64,000 nt of DNA, taken from the NCBI GenBank assembly GCA_947466425.1, contig CANIBZ010000003.1, forward strand, positions 1 to 64,000, read 5' to 3'. This document shows, piece by piece, positions 1 through 8,428 of this stretch. This stretch comes from Flavobacteriales bacterium. Its GTDB lineage: Bacteria; Bacteroidota; Bacteroidia; Flavobacteriales_D; Sanyastnellaceae. How positions within the stretch are numbered: the stretch's first letter is position 1; every line of letters begins with the position of its first letter. The notes beneath the pieces are model-generated. The model was given only the letters and a program-made list of their open reading frames with translations. It did not search any database and had not been told where the DNA came from. Made by a program: the position numbers and the translations under genes.

Positions 1-2927
1 AAATGTGCGTTTCCGAGGTTATTATATAATCCTGCTTTATTACTATCTTTTTGTAAACCTTTATTCTTTGAAAGTGCTTCGTTACAAACTCGGATGGTTT
101 CGTAGAAATAATTCGTTTGGTTGTAATAATAGCCAGATAATCGATAGTAGTATAGGCTTAAATATTTCGAATTTGCAGCTAATGTGTTGTATTCTAAAGC
201 CATGGCATATTTATTATCTTGTTTTTCATAAATCGCTATGCGCGCGGTGTAATAGTATTCATTGAACACAGGGTCTTCGTTTATAGCTCTGTTCACCCAA
301 TACAAAGCATCGGAGTATTGGTAGTTGTCGCGATAACAATTCGATATATTCGTGTATAAGCCAAAATTTCGAGGGACCAGTTTTAAACTCTCTTGGTAAA
401 GGCGAATGGCTTCAGAATAATTCTTGTTGTAGTAATTAGTTGATGCCTTTGAATTTAACAGATCGGATTCGTACTTGTTGAAATCGATGTTGCTGTCGTA
501 AAGTTTAGTTCCGTCTGAAAGCTCGTAAATTAATATGTCTTTGTAGGTGTATCTGCTATAGTCATCTAATCGCGTGTAATTCGAAATGTCTACTCCGAGT
601 TCTTTAGATTTATTGGTTGTTGTATTCAGTAAATAAGAAGTTTTTGAACTTCCTACGTTTGTGTTGTAAACAATTTCGTTATCCGATAAACCGTAAGCCC
701 AAGAGACAGATTCCTGAATGGTTTTATTGTTTGGGTCTACTAGTTTGTAAAGACCTTCTGCATTTTGTTGTAGACCTATTACTTCATTAGTAAAAGGAAC
801 AACATTATAATAATTAGTATAGACCGTTGCCGCGCCAGAAGTGTTATCAATTAGAATAGGGTTTCCAAGTTCGTCTGCGTTGCCGTATTTAGAAACTGAA
901 TAGGGGCGACTTGTTTCGTAACTTCCGCTTATATAGGCCGTCGTTGGTGCTGAGAATTCAGGTTTGAGGTACTCATCGAATTCAGTGGAGGAATACTCCG
1001 AAATTGACATTTCTCCCTCCCCATCATATCCGTCACCTTCGTATTCATCTTCAGAAGAGTGATCTTCGATATTGGTTTTTTTAATTGATTTGCGCGTAGC
1101 TGTTTCAATAATTTCTAGTTCTTTTCCTTTGCGAAGTATCAGATAATTGGGGCTAGACCACGAATTCACACTTTCGTATCCCGAAGACCCAAAATATCTG
1201 CCGGATTTGGCATCATATAAATTAAATGATTCATAGTCACCTACGCGATAAATGCCATTTGAAATATGATAAAGGGCGTTGTAATTCCCACTGCGCAAAA
1301 GTTCATTTCCAGTCGAATCAACAATACTTCTCTGATTGTTGCCTGAGTTAACGACAAACTGGTTAGGCTCGTCTATGGTGATGTATGAATAAATAGGTTG
1401 AACCAATATCTTTCCGGAAGATGAAACAACTCCGCTTTTATTATTTCGTTGAAAAACATAATAACCTTCAAGGTTACAATAAGCCGTTTCAATTTTCCCT
1501 AAGATTAATTTTCCATCTTCCCTTACGAGGTCACAAAGATTTTTTGGCTTTCCTTTGGTGTAAAGCAAGAACCCAGATTTTATCTCTTCGATGTAATCAT
1601 ATTTGACAGGGATAATCTCATTGCCTTCGGAATCGATAATACCACATTTTTTGATGCCATTAACTAAATTCCAAACTATACAGTATTTGTAGTTGTTGTT
1701 GTACAATGTTGAAATGAATTTATAGTTCAGTTCTTTAATGAGTGTTCCACTTGAATTGAATAATTGGTATTTATTGTTCCCAAAAGCAAGAAAGTTGGAT
1801 TTTGTTTTTTCAAATTTCAGAAACTGCGGAGTCAAAATGACTTTGCCTTTTCTGTCAACCATTCCAATTAAATTGTTTTGAAGAACTACGAAATTTCCAT
1901 TGTCTAGGCGACTGACTTGTTTGTACTCATTGGTCTCGTCTATTTTTTTATCTAGAACATAAAAGAATTTAAATGTTCTATTCTTAGTAATGTAGGGTAA
2001 AACAAAGTCTTTTAGTTCGCGTGCTTTTGCATTCGCTAGCAATGCTTCTGGATACTGAGCGTTTTTTACAGCCCATTCTTCAATTGCTTTTACGTCTTCG
2101 CTGGAACTGAGTATACGCCATTCGCCAGTGGCTATTAGTTTTTTACATTCTGTTGAGTAAATGCAATTCGCATGTTCGGAATTGAATTTTCTGAGCATAG
2201 CCAAATCGTTTCCTTCTTTCGTGCTTTTCCATTCGAGGTCTAGAATTTTTTCTTGAGCCTTGGATACAAGAGTGGAATTGGGGTAGAGTTGAATAAAAAC
2301 CTTAAATTCTCCAACGGTGTTTTTAGAGTCGGCAGCAGCATAGGCAAGCTCTTCAAGTTTTTGTTGAGCTTTATTCTTGAACGCTGAAGATGGGTATTTG
2401 GAAATGTACGACTTAAAATCATCCTCGTTGGTAGAGTTCTGAATACTAGAAAACGCAAGTTCATCTCGAAGTTGGATTACTTCGGATTGAAAATCCTGAT
2501 TGGGAAATTCAGTAAGAAATTGTTTTATCTCTTCGAGATTTCTCTCTTTTTGAACGGTGTTCCAATAGAGTTTTAGAACATCCTTTAAACTATTGGCGGA
2601 AGAAGTTTCACAGAATGCTAGTTTTTTACAATAATATTCGCGGTCTTTTTCGTTCAGTGAATTGAACGTTCGAGCACTTTCTTGTAATTGGGAAACACAC
2701 GTTTTTAGTTCCAATTTCTCAAGGGGCTGTGCTATTTTATTTTGAACTAGGAAAAACAAATACGCCGCGTCTTGCCCATTTTCAGCTTTGTATTCATCGA
2801 GCTGTTTTTGTGCTTCGGCATATTTTCCTTGAGCCGTGTTTTTGGAGATCTTAGAAATGTCTTTTTTCTGAGCGATTGCGGTTGTAAAAAAGAAAAGTAG
2901 GGAAAGAATTATAGGTATTTTTTTCAT
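1..2927 (-). CDS. WG-repeat/TPR secreted protein, 3' end beyond window
   Basis: This reading frame is absent from the ORF track because it runs open off the left edge; I translated about 975 codons from the ATG at 2927 without a stop. It begins with a signal peptide (MKKIPIILSLLFFFTTAIAQ). Residues ~130-240 hold three helical repeats with a 'YPSSAFKNKAQ' type signature. Residues ~325-520 hold WG-like repeats (GMVDRKGKVI, GIIDSEGNEI, GVVSSSGKIL). A very acidic stretch lies near residue 620, and TPR-like repeats (NYSEAIRLYQESLKLVP) start near 830 and continue to the edge. The start lies 8 bases after the stop of the OmpA/VWA gene, so the two are probably one operon. It is likely periplasmic or outer-membrane attached; the function is unknown. 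Confidence 0.85.
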   Translation of the reverse strand, partial: MKKIPIILSLLFFFTTAIAQKKDISKISKNTAQGKYAEAQKQLDEYKAENGQDAAYLFFLVQNKIAQPLEKLELKTCVSQLQESARTFNSLNEKDREYYCKKLAFCETSSANSLKDVLKLYWNTVQKERNLEEIKQFLTEFPNQDFQSEVIQLRDELAFSSIQNSTNEDDFKSYISKYPSSAFKNKAQQKLEELAYAAADSKNTVGEFKVFIQLYPNSTLVSKAQEKILDLEWKSTKEGNDLAMLRKFNSEHANCIYSTECKKLIATGEWRILSSSEDVKAIEEWAVKNAQYPEALLANAKARELKDFVLPYITKNRTFKFFYVLDKKIDETNEYKQVSRLDNGNFVVLQNNLIGMVDRKGKVILTPQFLKFEKTKSNFLAFGNNKYQLFNSSGTLIKELNYKFISTLYNNNYKYCIVWNLVNGIKKCGIIDSEGNEIIPVKYDYIEEIKSGFLLYTKGKPKNLCDLVREDGKLILGKIETAYCNLEGYYVFQRNNKSGVVSSSGKILVQPIYSYITIDEPNQFVVNSGNNQRSIVDSTGNELLRSGNYNALYHISNGIYRVGDYESFNLYDAKSGRYFGSSGYESVNSWSSPNYLILRKGKELEIIETATRKSIKKTNIEDHSSEDEYEGDGYDGEGEMSISEYSSTEFDEYLKPEFSAPTTAYISGSYETSRPYSVSKYGNADELGNPILIDNTSGAATVYTNYYNVVPFTNEVIGLQQNAEGLYKLVDPNNKTIQESVSWAYGLSDNEIVYNTNVGSSKTSYLLNTTTNKSKELGVDISNYTRLDDYSRYTYKDILIYELSDGTKLYDSNIDFNKYESDLLNSKASTNYYNKNYSEAIRLYQESLKLVPRNFGLYTNISNCYRDNYQYSDALYWVNRAINEDPVFNEYYYTARIAIYEKQDNKYAMALEYNTLAANSKYLSLYYYRLSGYYYNQTNYFYETIRVCNEALSKNKGLQKDSNKAGLYNNLGNAH

Positions 2928-2935
2928 AATAAAAG

Positions 2936-5900
2936 TTAGTCTATGAATTTAAATTCAACACGTCTGTTTTTAGCTCTGTTGTTATCGGTATCGTTCGAAT
3001 GTACGGGTTTAGATTCACCGTATCCTTTAGAAATAAGTAATTCTGAACTGCATCCAATAGATATCAAATAATTCCGAACACTTTCGGCTCTTTTTTCAGA
3101 GAGGACAAGGTTATTAGTATCGTCTCCAACATTGTCGGTATGACCGCTAATCTCAATTTTACGCTGGAAAGTGTTAATGATATTTGCGAATCTATTCAGT
3201 TCAAGAATGGAGGTTGTTAGCAAGTCATATTTCCCGAAATCGAAGAACACGTTGTTAATGGTTACTGATGCGTTCTTCGATTTTAATTCTTCGAAAGACA
3301 CAAGCTTAAATTCTTCAACAATTTGAATTCCTTTGGTTTCTTTTCGCAAATCTACATTGCCTGAAAGTGGATAATAGTCTTCGGTCTCGGCAAAATAGCC
3401 GTAATTTTTTCCAACTGGTAATGCAATGAAGAAAGAACCGTCGGTAGGGTCAGATTTCGATTCGCCAACTTCTTTATTCGTTTCAAGATCTTCCCATTTC
3501 ATTTTAGCCGATACAGGTTGGTCTTTGCTGTCTTTTAACTTTCCTGATATGGTTGCTACCATTCCAGGACGCAGGTAAATCGGTAATTCAATAGAGTAAA
3601 TGTCCCTGTTCGTAGTTTGGGAATTGAAGCTGTAAATTTCTTTGCTGGCCTCAGCGAAGGCCACATTCAATTGAGCTGCTTGTTCAGCATGGAATAATTT
3701 TCCTTTTGAGAAAATGGCTATGGTATTCAGGTCAATATATGCCTGACTGTTCTGAGGCACTTCTAGGGCTATGCATTGTGTTGGATAAATAAGTCCTTTG
3801 CTTTTTGTTTCTTGAAGTTTATTCTGCAAGGGCACGCTTTGGTCTGCAACACCGTCGGTCATCAAAATAATCGATTTCGATTTGGAAGCAGATGATGCGT
3901 AATTGCGCATATATTGACAAGCTTCTGCGTAAGCTTGGTACATGGGTGTTCCCCCTCCAGCGTTCAATCCGTCTATAAACGAGTAGATAACTTTTAAGTC
4001 CTTTGTAAAGGGAAGGTAAAAGTTAATGGGAGTTTGTATAGTTCCATCAAACGCTAAAATTGCAATTTCTGAATTATTTTGAATGGAAAAATCTGCGGTT
4101 TCTTTTGCGGAAGTTTTGAGTGATTCGATTTTGGTTCCCGACATACTTCCCGACACATCGAGCAAAAGAATGACGCTTGACTCGCTTTTTTGACCGGATT
4201 CACTCGAGAAAAAGGCCTTGGTTCCATCAGTAGAAAATTTAAATCCCCAGTCGTTTCGTGGTGTATTGATCTCTTTCCCTAAATTTTCAATTGCTCGCCA
4301 ATGAATGAAATCGCCTTCTGAAATAAGAGTTGTTTTGAACACGTCCATACGTCCCAATCCACCATGACCATCGGAACTGAAATAAAGTGTTTTTCCATCG
4401 GGATGAAAATAGGGGCTTCGTTCAGCGTAAGGTGTATTTATATTGCCGTCTAACGAAACGGGTTCAGACCATTGATTGGTAGGAAGCAAATAGGAATAAT
4501 AAATGTCTGTTGAATAATTATTGTCCCCGTGGAACGTGACAGTGGAATTGGTGGAAGAATAATTAAATCCTCCTTCACGATTAGAAATGAAGAAAATTCC
4601 TTTGCCGTCTGCTGTTAACATAGCGTCAGCTTCATAGGAATATGGTAAATTTATGGGTGATGGAAAGGGCATGGGTGGTGAGTACTCTCCACTTGCTAGT
4701 TTACTCGAAAAGTAAATATCACCACTTCCGTTGGAAGACCAGGTGAGTAAGGTATTTCCATCGGCACTAATAGAAACTGGAGCTTCGTTGTTACTTGTGC
4801 AAATGCTTTTTATTGTTTTCGCGTTGGCGAAGGTTTTACTTTTTCCTATTTGTGAAACAAAAATATCTTCACCGCCAATATTGTCTTTTCGGCTCTTTCC
4901 GCAGAAGAAGAGTGACTTTCCATCAAACGATGGTATGGGGTTCATTTCTTCATTAATACTATTGATGTCCTTTTCTGCAGAAATTGTTATGCTTTGACTT
5001 GAAGCATTCAAAATGCTATCAAGCTCATTGATCCAACTTGAATAAGGAAGCTCTGAAAAGGAGCTGCGATAACTGCTCAGCTTATTTGACGCGATTTGAA
5101 ATTTCTTTTGAGTTAAACTTTCTTCAAGTATCCGCTGAAGGGCTACGAAGCCAAGATCGGTATTTGATCTTTCTTGAATGAATAGATCGTAAGCATATTC
5201 GTTTGCATAATTACACCCAACTTCCATATGTAGGTCCTGCTCTTGCTTAGCAAATTCCGTTTCATCTTGCCCAGAATATATTCGTTGGAAATATTTGCCG
5301 TGGTTTTTTGTTATTTCTTTAATTAAATTGAAGTCGCCAGATTTTCTTGCGGCATCAAGAATGAATTCTTCGCATTCATCGGTGAATTTATTGTGTGGTA
5401 ATTCACTTAAAATAAATTCACAGACGTCATAATCTTGATAATCTTGAAAATAGGAATGTAAAGTGTCTAGCGCTTGAGAATACGAGAATTTGTCTTGGAA
5501 ATTTTTCACGTATTTGAATAAATCCCCTTTTGATCCCGAGCAATTCTCGAAGTAGTGAAGTCGGTTCATTTCAGCAGTAGCCTCATTCAACAAATGAGAA
5601 TTAGGGTTTTGCCTAACATAATCGAATAGTGCGGAAAAGGTTTTTACTTTTAAAACATCTCGAAATATTATTTCGTTATACATTCTATTTATTTCCGTGT
5701 AGTACTTGCTGCTGGGGTAGCTCATGCAATATGCCTTGTAAGCATCGGTAGTTGCAGCTAACTTGGCCTCGCGATAAGCAGACTCAATTCGTAATTCCTT
5801 TGCTTCTTTAAGGTAAATACTTCGAGGGTATTTATCTATAAATTGAGTAAAGGAAAGTTCTGTGTCTATTTTTTTAGCGTCGGCTAGAGCAAGATTGTCC

Positions 5901-6598
5901 CTGAAATTTGTTCCTTCTTCGAGGTAAATACTTCGTGGGTATTTATTCAAATAATCATCAAGTTCTCCAATTGAATTGGTTGCTTTAGCAATATCCAGTG
6001 CTTTTCTATCTCTTAATTTTATGGCGTCGTTAATAAATGTCGATTTCGGATAGGTGGAAATGAAATAGTCGAATGCTTCTACAGTTTGCTTTTCTTTTGC
6101 AATATTTAAAGCCATTTCGTCACGAATAATCTCCGCCTTATTTTTTTCGCTAGTAGTTGCATTTTTAAATTCATCCAAGAAGCGCTGCGCTCTTTTGAAA
6201 TCTTTTTGATTGCACAGTTCGCTTAGCTCCATTGAGCAGATGTGTTGGGAAAGGCTCTGAAGGGTATTAGCAGAGAGCGTATTCTCCTGAATTTTTTTAA
6301 TCGTTTTCTTATCATTTGTATTTTTAAAAGCATAGAGACTTTTTTCGCAATAGGTATAAGCTTTAAAATAGTCATAGCCGCTAAATTCCTTCTGAGAATA
6401 TAAAAATGCAGCGGTATAAAGCAAAAAGGGCTCTGACGGTTTTTTAGTTAAATCTTTGAGTACCTTCTTGTTGATTTTATCGAATTGATTTTTTTCAAAA
6501 AGAGACTCGTATTCGAGCTGACCGAATGCACTGAATTGGCACAATGCGATAAGCGAAATGATTAAAAATTTAAAAAAGTTTTTTTGAGCGCAATACAT
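2936..6598 (-). CDS. OmpA-family protein with PD40 propeller and nested VWA domain
   Basis: A secreted, peptidoglycan-anchored outer-membrane-associated protein of 1220 residues. Domains in order: signal peptide (1-26), several imperfect helical repeats with 'YPRSIYL' signatures (~180-300), PD40-type beta-propeller blades (~540-800), a von Willebrand A domain with an intact MIDAS start (LLLDVSGSMSG, ~811-993), a short beta-sandwich module, and a C-terminal OmpA domain (~1115-1220) with 'ISGHTDNVGDD' and 'NRRVEFKF'. The VWA domain appears inserted in the last propeller blade: 'AFFSSES' precedes it and 'DIYSIELP' follows it, whereas homologues I know join these directly. A TATATTTG -7 element lies 4 bases before the ATG, so translation is probably near-leaderless. 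Ligand and role are not known. Confidence 0.9.
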   Translation of the reverse strand: MYCAQKNFFKFLIISLIALCQFSAFGQLEYESLFEKNQFDKINKKVLKDLTKKPSEPFLLYTAAFLYSQKEFSGYDYFKAYTYCEKSLYAFKNTNDKKTIKKIQENTLSANTLQSLSQHICSMELSELCNQKDFKRAQRFLDEFKNATTSEKNKAEIIRDEMALNIAKEKQTVEAFDYFISTYPKSTFINDAIKLRDRKALDIAKATNSIGELDDYLNKYPRSIYLEEGTNFRDNLALADAKKIDTELSFTQFIDKYPRSIYLKEAKELRIESAYREAKLAATTDAYKAYCMSYPSSKYYTEINRMYNEIIFRDVLKVKTFSALFDYVRQNPNSHLLNEATAEMNRLHYFENCSGSKGDLFKYVKNFQDKFSYSQALDTLHSYFQDYQDYDVCEFILSELPHNKFTDECEEFILDAARKSGDFNLIKEITKNHGKYFQRIYSGQDETEFAKQEQDLHMEVGCNYANEYAYDLFIQERSNTDLGFVALQRILEESLTQKKFQIASNKLSSYRSSFSELPYSSWINELDSILNASSQSITISAEKDINSINEEMNPIPSFDGKSLFFCGKSRKDNIGGEDIFVSQIGKSKTFANAKTIKSICTSNNEAPVSISADGNTLLTWSSNGSGDIYFSSKLASGEYSPPMPFPSPINLPYSYEADAMLTADGKGIFFISNREGGFNYSSTNSTVTFHGDNNYSTDIYYSYLLPTNQWSEPVSLDGNINTPYAERSPYFHPDGKTLYFSSDGHGGLGRMDVFKTTLISEGDFIHWRAIENLGKEINTPRNDWGFKFSTDGTKAFFSSESGQKSESSVILLLDVSGSMSGTKIESLKTSAKETADFSIQNNSEIAILAFDGTIQTPINFYLPFTKDLKVIYSFIDGLNAGGGTPMYQAYAEACQYMRNYASSASKSKSIILMTDGVADQSVPLQNKLQETKSKGLIYPTQCIALEVPQNSQAYIDLNTIAIFSKGKLFHAEQAAQLNVAFAEASKEIYSFNSQTTNRDIYSIELPIYLRPGMVATISGKLKDSKDQPVSAKMKWEDLETNKEVGESKSDPTDGSFFIALPVGKNYGYFAETEDYYPLSGNVDLRKETKGIQIVEEFKLVSFEELKSKNASVTINNVFFDFGKYDLLTTSILELNRFANIINTFQRKIEISGHTDNVGDDTNNLVLSEKRAESVRNYLISIGCSSELLISKGYGESKPVHSNDTDNNRAKNRRVEFKFID

Positions 6599-6602
6599 GG
6601 TG

Positions 6603-6610
6603 CAAATATA
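6603..6610 (-). promoter_or_regulatory. Bacteroidota -7 element of the OmpA/VWA operon
   Basis: On the minus strand the sequence reads TATATTTG, a perfect TAnnTTTG match, ending 4 bases before the start codon. The transcript would begin at or near the ATG. Confidence 0.65.
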
Positions 6611-6655
6611 CGAATGACCATTATTAAATAATTGCCGATTATATAAAGGGTAAAA

Positions 6656-6699
6656 GAAGATAAGAGAGGTTAAGAAAAGGTAAGAGAGGGTAAGAATGG
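6656..6699. repeat. polypurine GGTAAGA-type intergenic repeat
   Basis: Degenerate units of the type GTTAAGAAAAGGTAAGA recur here in the spacer between divergent genes. The same motif, on the other strand, forms the tandem repeat at 20002-20086. No coding potential is seen. Confidence 0.6.
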
Positions 6700-6714
6700 A
6701 TTACTTTTATCACG

Positions 6715-7227
6715 ATGAAAAATTTCTTCGCAATAACATTCCTTTTTTGTTTCAGTACGCTTGCCATGGCGCAAACGAAATTGACGCCAACAACTAGCAT
6801 TCGTGTTTTTGGAGAAATAGAAAAAGAAACGACGATTACGCTTGAATCGTTGGGACAAATGAAACAAGAAATCGTGGTTGATCAATTAATCTACAACCAC
6901 AATGGTGAAGTGAAAGATACCCTCAAGAACATGAAGGGGGTGTCGCTGAAAGAGGCGCTGAGTCAAGTGAAATTCAAATACGAAAAGCCCAAAGAACTAA
7001 ACGAATTCTTTTTCGTCTTCACCGCTTCAGACGGATACCGCGTGGTGTTTTCTTGGAACGAAATCTACAACACCGAGGCTGGAAATTTCCTCTACTTCAT
7101 TACTGAAATGAAAGGCAAGAAAATGCAAGACCTCGAGCAACGCATGGTCTTCCTCTCTGCAAAAGATATTAAATCGGGAAGACGCTACATCAAATGCCTT
7201 CAGTCGATAGAAATTCGGAGGCTTTAA
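6715..7227 (+). CDS. secreted molybdopterin-binding-fold (SUOX-like) domain protein
   Basis: 170 residues with a signal peptide (…STLAMAQ). The body follows the pattern of the oxidoreductase molybdopterin-binding domain: a short beta lead ('IRVFGEIEKETTITLESL'), a 'MKGVSLKEALSQV' segment where these folds have 'xGVPLxxLL', and 'TASDGYRVVFSWNEI'. I see no cysteine that could ligate molybdenum, so it is probably a non-catalytic version or a small-ligand binder. It stands alone, upstream of the toxin-antitoxin pair. The fold assignment is by pattern memory only. Confidence 0.6.
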   Translation: MKNFFAITFLFCFSTLAMAQTKLTPTTSIRVFGEIEKETTITLESLGQMKQEIVVDQLIYNHNGEVKDTLKNMKGVSLKEALSQVKFKYEKPKELNEFFFVFTASDGYRVVFSWNEIYNTEAGNFLYFITEMKGKKMQDLEQRMVFLSAKDIKSGRRYIKCLQSIEIRRL

Positions 7228-7233
7228 TTTATT

Positions 7234-7254
7234 TGTACGGAATTTTGCCGTACA
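7234..7254. promoter_or_regulatory. palindromic operator candidate of the TA pair
   Basis: A perfect 7-base inverted repeat, TGTACGG-aattttg-CCGTACA, lies 9 bases before the antitoxin start. It overlaps the -7 element, which is where an autorepressing antitoxin complex would be expected to bind. Confidence 0.6.
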
Positions 7255-7258
7255 TTTG
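7251..7258 (+). promoter_or_regulatory. -7 promoter element of the TA operon
   Basis: TACATTTG matches TAnnTTTG and ends 5 bases before the antitoxin ATG. Its first four bases belong to the palindrome's right arm. Confidence 0.6.
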
Positions 7259-7263
7259 TAATT

Positions 7264-7557
7264 ATGAAAACGGAGAAGAATCTTTCGTCACGAATTGAAG
7301 TGCGACTCACATCTGAGCAAAAGGAGCTGTTCGAAAACGCTGCACAACTTGCTGGGCATAGAAGCCTTAGTGATTTTATTGTACAGACCATTCAGGCTAA
7401 GGCTTCCGAAGTGGTAAATCAACAAGCTGCAATAACTTTAAGCAAAAGAGACGCTGTCATGTTTGTCGATTTAATCACCAACGCGCCAAAGCCAAACGCT
7501 AAGCTCAAGAAAGCTTATGCTAACTACCGAAAACTTTCTATGGTAGCTGAGAAGTAA
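7264..7557 (+). CDS. tacA: DUF1778 (TacA-type) antitoxin
   Basis: 97 residues. The N-terminal half has the ribbon-helix-helix pattern of DUF1778 antitoxins: 'SRIEVRLTSEQKELFENAAQLAGHRSLSDFIV'-like order, then a C-terminal tail that in TacA proteins wraps the toxin. Its stop codon overlaps the toxin start (TAATG), giving translational coupling and the usual antitoxin-first order. By family knowledge it neutralises the acetyltransferase toxin and represses its own promoter; the palindrome at 7234-7254 fits this. Confidence 0.85.
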   Translation: MKTEKNLSSRIEVRLTSEQKELFENAAQLAGHRSLSDFIVQTIQAKASEVVNQQAAITLSKRDAVMFVDLITNAPKPNAKLKKAYANYRKLSMVAEK

Positions 7558-8051
7558 TGGAGATTCTTGACAAGAAAAAACACGCGATTGAGAAATTCAA
7601 TTGTGGAAATGAAGCGCTGAATCGCTATCTAACTGTTCAAGCTGGACAGGATATGCGAAAGAAATTGTCGGTGTGTTTTGTTTTGAACGATGACTATACG
7701 CGCGATTTAATCGGGTATTACACGCTATCTTCATTCGCAATTAATGCCGATGCAATTCCAAATACAATTAAGGTGAGTGCTCCACGGAATTATTCTAAAA
7801 TTCCTGCTACTCTACTTGGACGTTTGGCTATTGACTTGAAATTTCAGGGAAAGGGGTTAGGTGAATTTGTTTTAATGAATGCACTTGAGCGTGCACATGA
7901 TGCGAGTTTAAATATTGCATCCTTGGCTGTAATTGTTGACCCTATTGACAAGGCGGCTGAAGATTTTTATTCTCAATACGGATTTGTAAAGTGTAAGGAT
8001 GGTAATCAAATGATGTTGGCAATGAAGACTATTGCTACCTTATTAAACTAA
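7557..8051 (+). CDS. tacT: GNAT toxin (TacT-type tRNA acetyltransferase)
   Basis: 164 residues, a GCN5-related acetyltransferase with the acetyl-CoA loop 'QGKGLG' (~residue 99) and the C-terminal 'FYSQYGFV' segment holding the tyrosine conserved in TacT-like toxins. In this family the enzyme acetylates the amino acid on charged tRNA and blocks translation. The A of the antitoxin stop (TAA) is the first base of this ATG. The substrate tRNA cannot be read from sequence. Confidence 0.85.
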   Translation: MEILDKKKHAIEKFNCGNEALNRYLTVQAGQDMRKKLSVCFVLNDDYTRDLIGYYTLSSFAINADAIPNTIKVSAPRNYSKIPATLLGRLAIDLKFQGKGLGEFVLMNALERAHDASLNIASLAVIVDPIDKAAEDFYSQYGFVKCKDGNQMMLAMKTIATLLN

Positions 8052-8110
8052 TTCCCTTTTTGTTTCATCAACTCGTCTATACCTTTCCTTCCGAATTAAT
8101 TTAAAGGATT

Positions 8111-8416
8111 ATGGTAAAGCGCGGTATGTTGTTTTTCATTGCGACGTTTGTAACGATCACCCAAAGCTTTGCTTTCGGAGTGACGTTCCAAGTAGATATG
8201 TCGAGCCAAACCGTTAGCGGGTTCGTATGAATACAAATTCATTAATGGAAATGTGTGGGACATAACCGAGTTCTTTCCTGCCGATGCACCTTGCGAGAAG
8301 TATTCTGCGAGAGAATCGCTGTTGTTAATCAATTGCTGAACATTGAAAAACTAATTGAAGGATTTTATTTTCTGAAGATGGATGGTCGTGTTATTCGACT
8401 TCACGTTGTGAGATAA
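8111..8416 (+). pseudogene. remnant of a T9SS-secreted E-set/CBM-like protein
   Basis: This fills the gap between the toxin and the next gene, and the ORF track shows only a shadow on the other strand. Three pieces of one protein type lie in order on the plus strand. (1) 8111-8227: signal peptide MVKRGMLFFIATFVTITQSF followed by 'GVTFQVDMSSQTVSG'. (2) 8220-8336, another frame: 'GSYEYKFINGNVWDITEFFP'. (3) ~8324-8416, back in the first frame: 'NQLLNIEKLIEGFYFLKMDG' then 'RVIRLHVVR' and a stop, a typical type A sorting-domain end. Pieces 1 and 2 match the start and end of the starch-binding-like domain common in Bacteroidota ('VTFQVDM…' and 'YEYKFING'). The middle of that domain and most of the protein appear deleted. 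An AAAGGA sits just before the ATG. Confidence 0.75.
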
Positions 8417-8428
8417 ATACTGAAAAAC

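Noticed and set aside
8096-8332. 78-residue minus-strand ORF in the track
   Set aside because: The plus strand holds recognisable pieces of a T9SS cargo protein in this stretch, so the minus ORF is an antisense shadow of a pseudogene.
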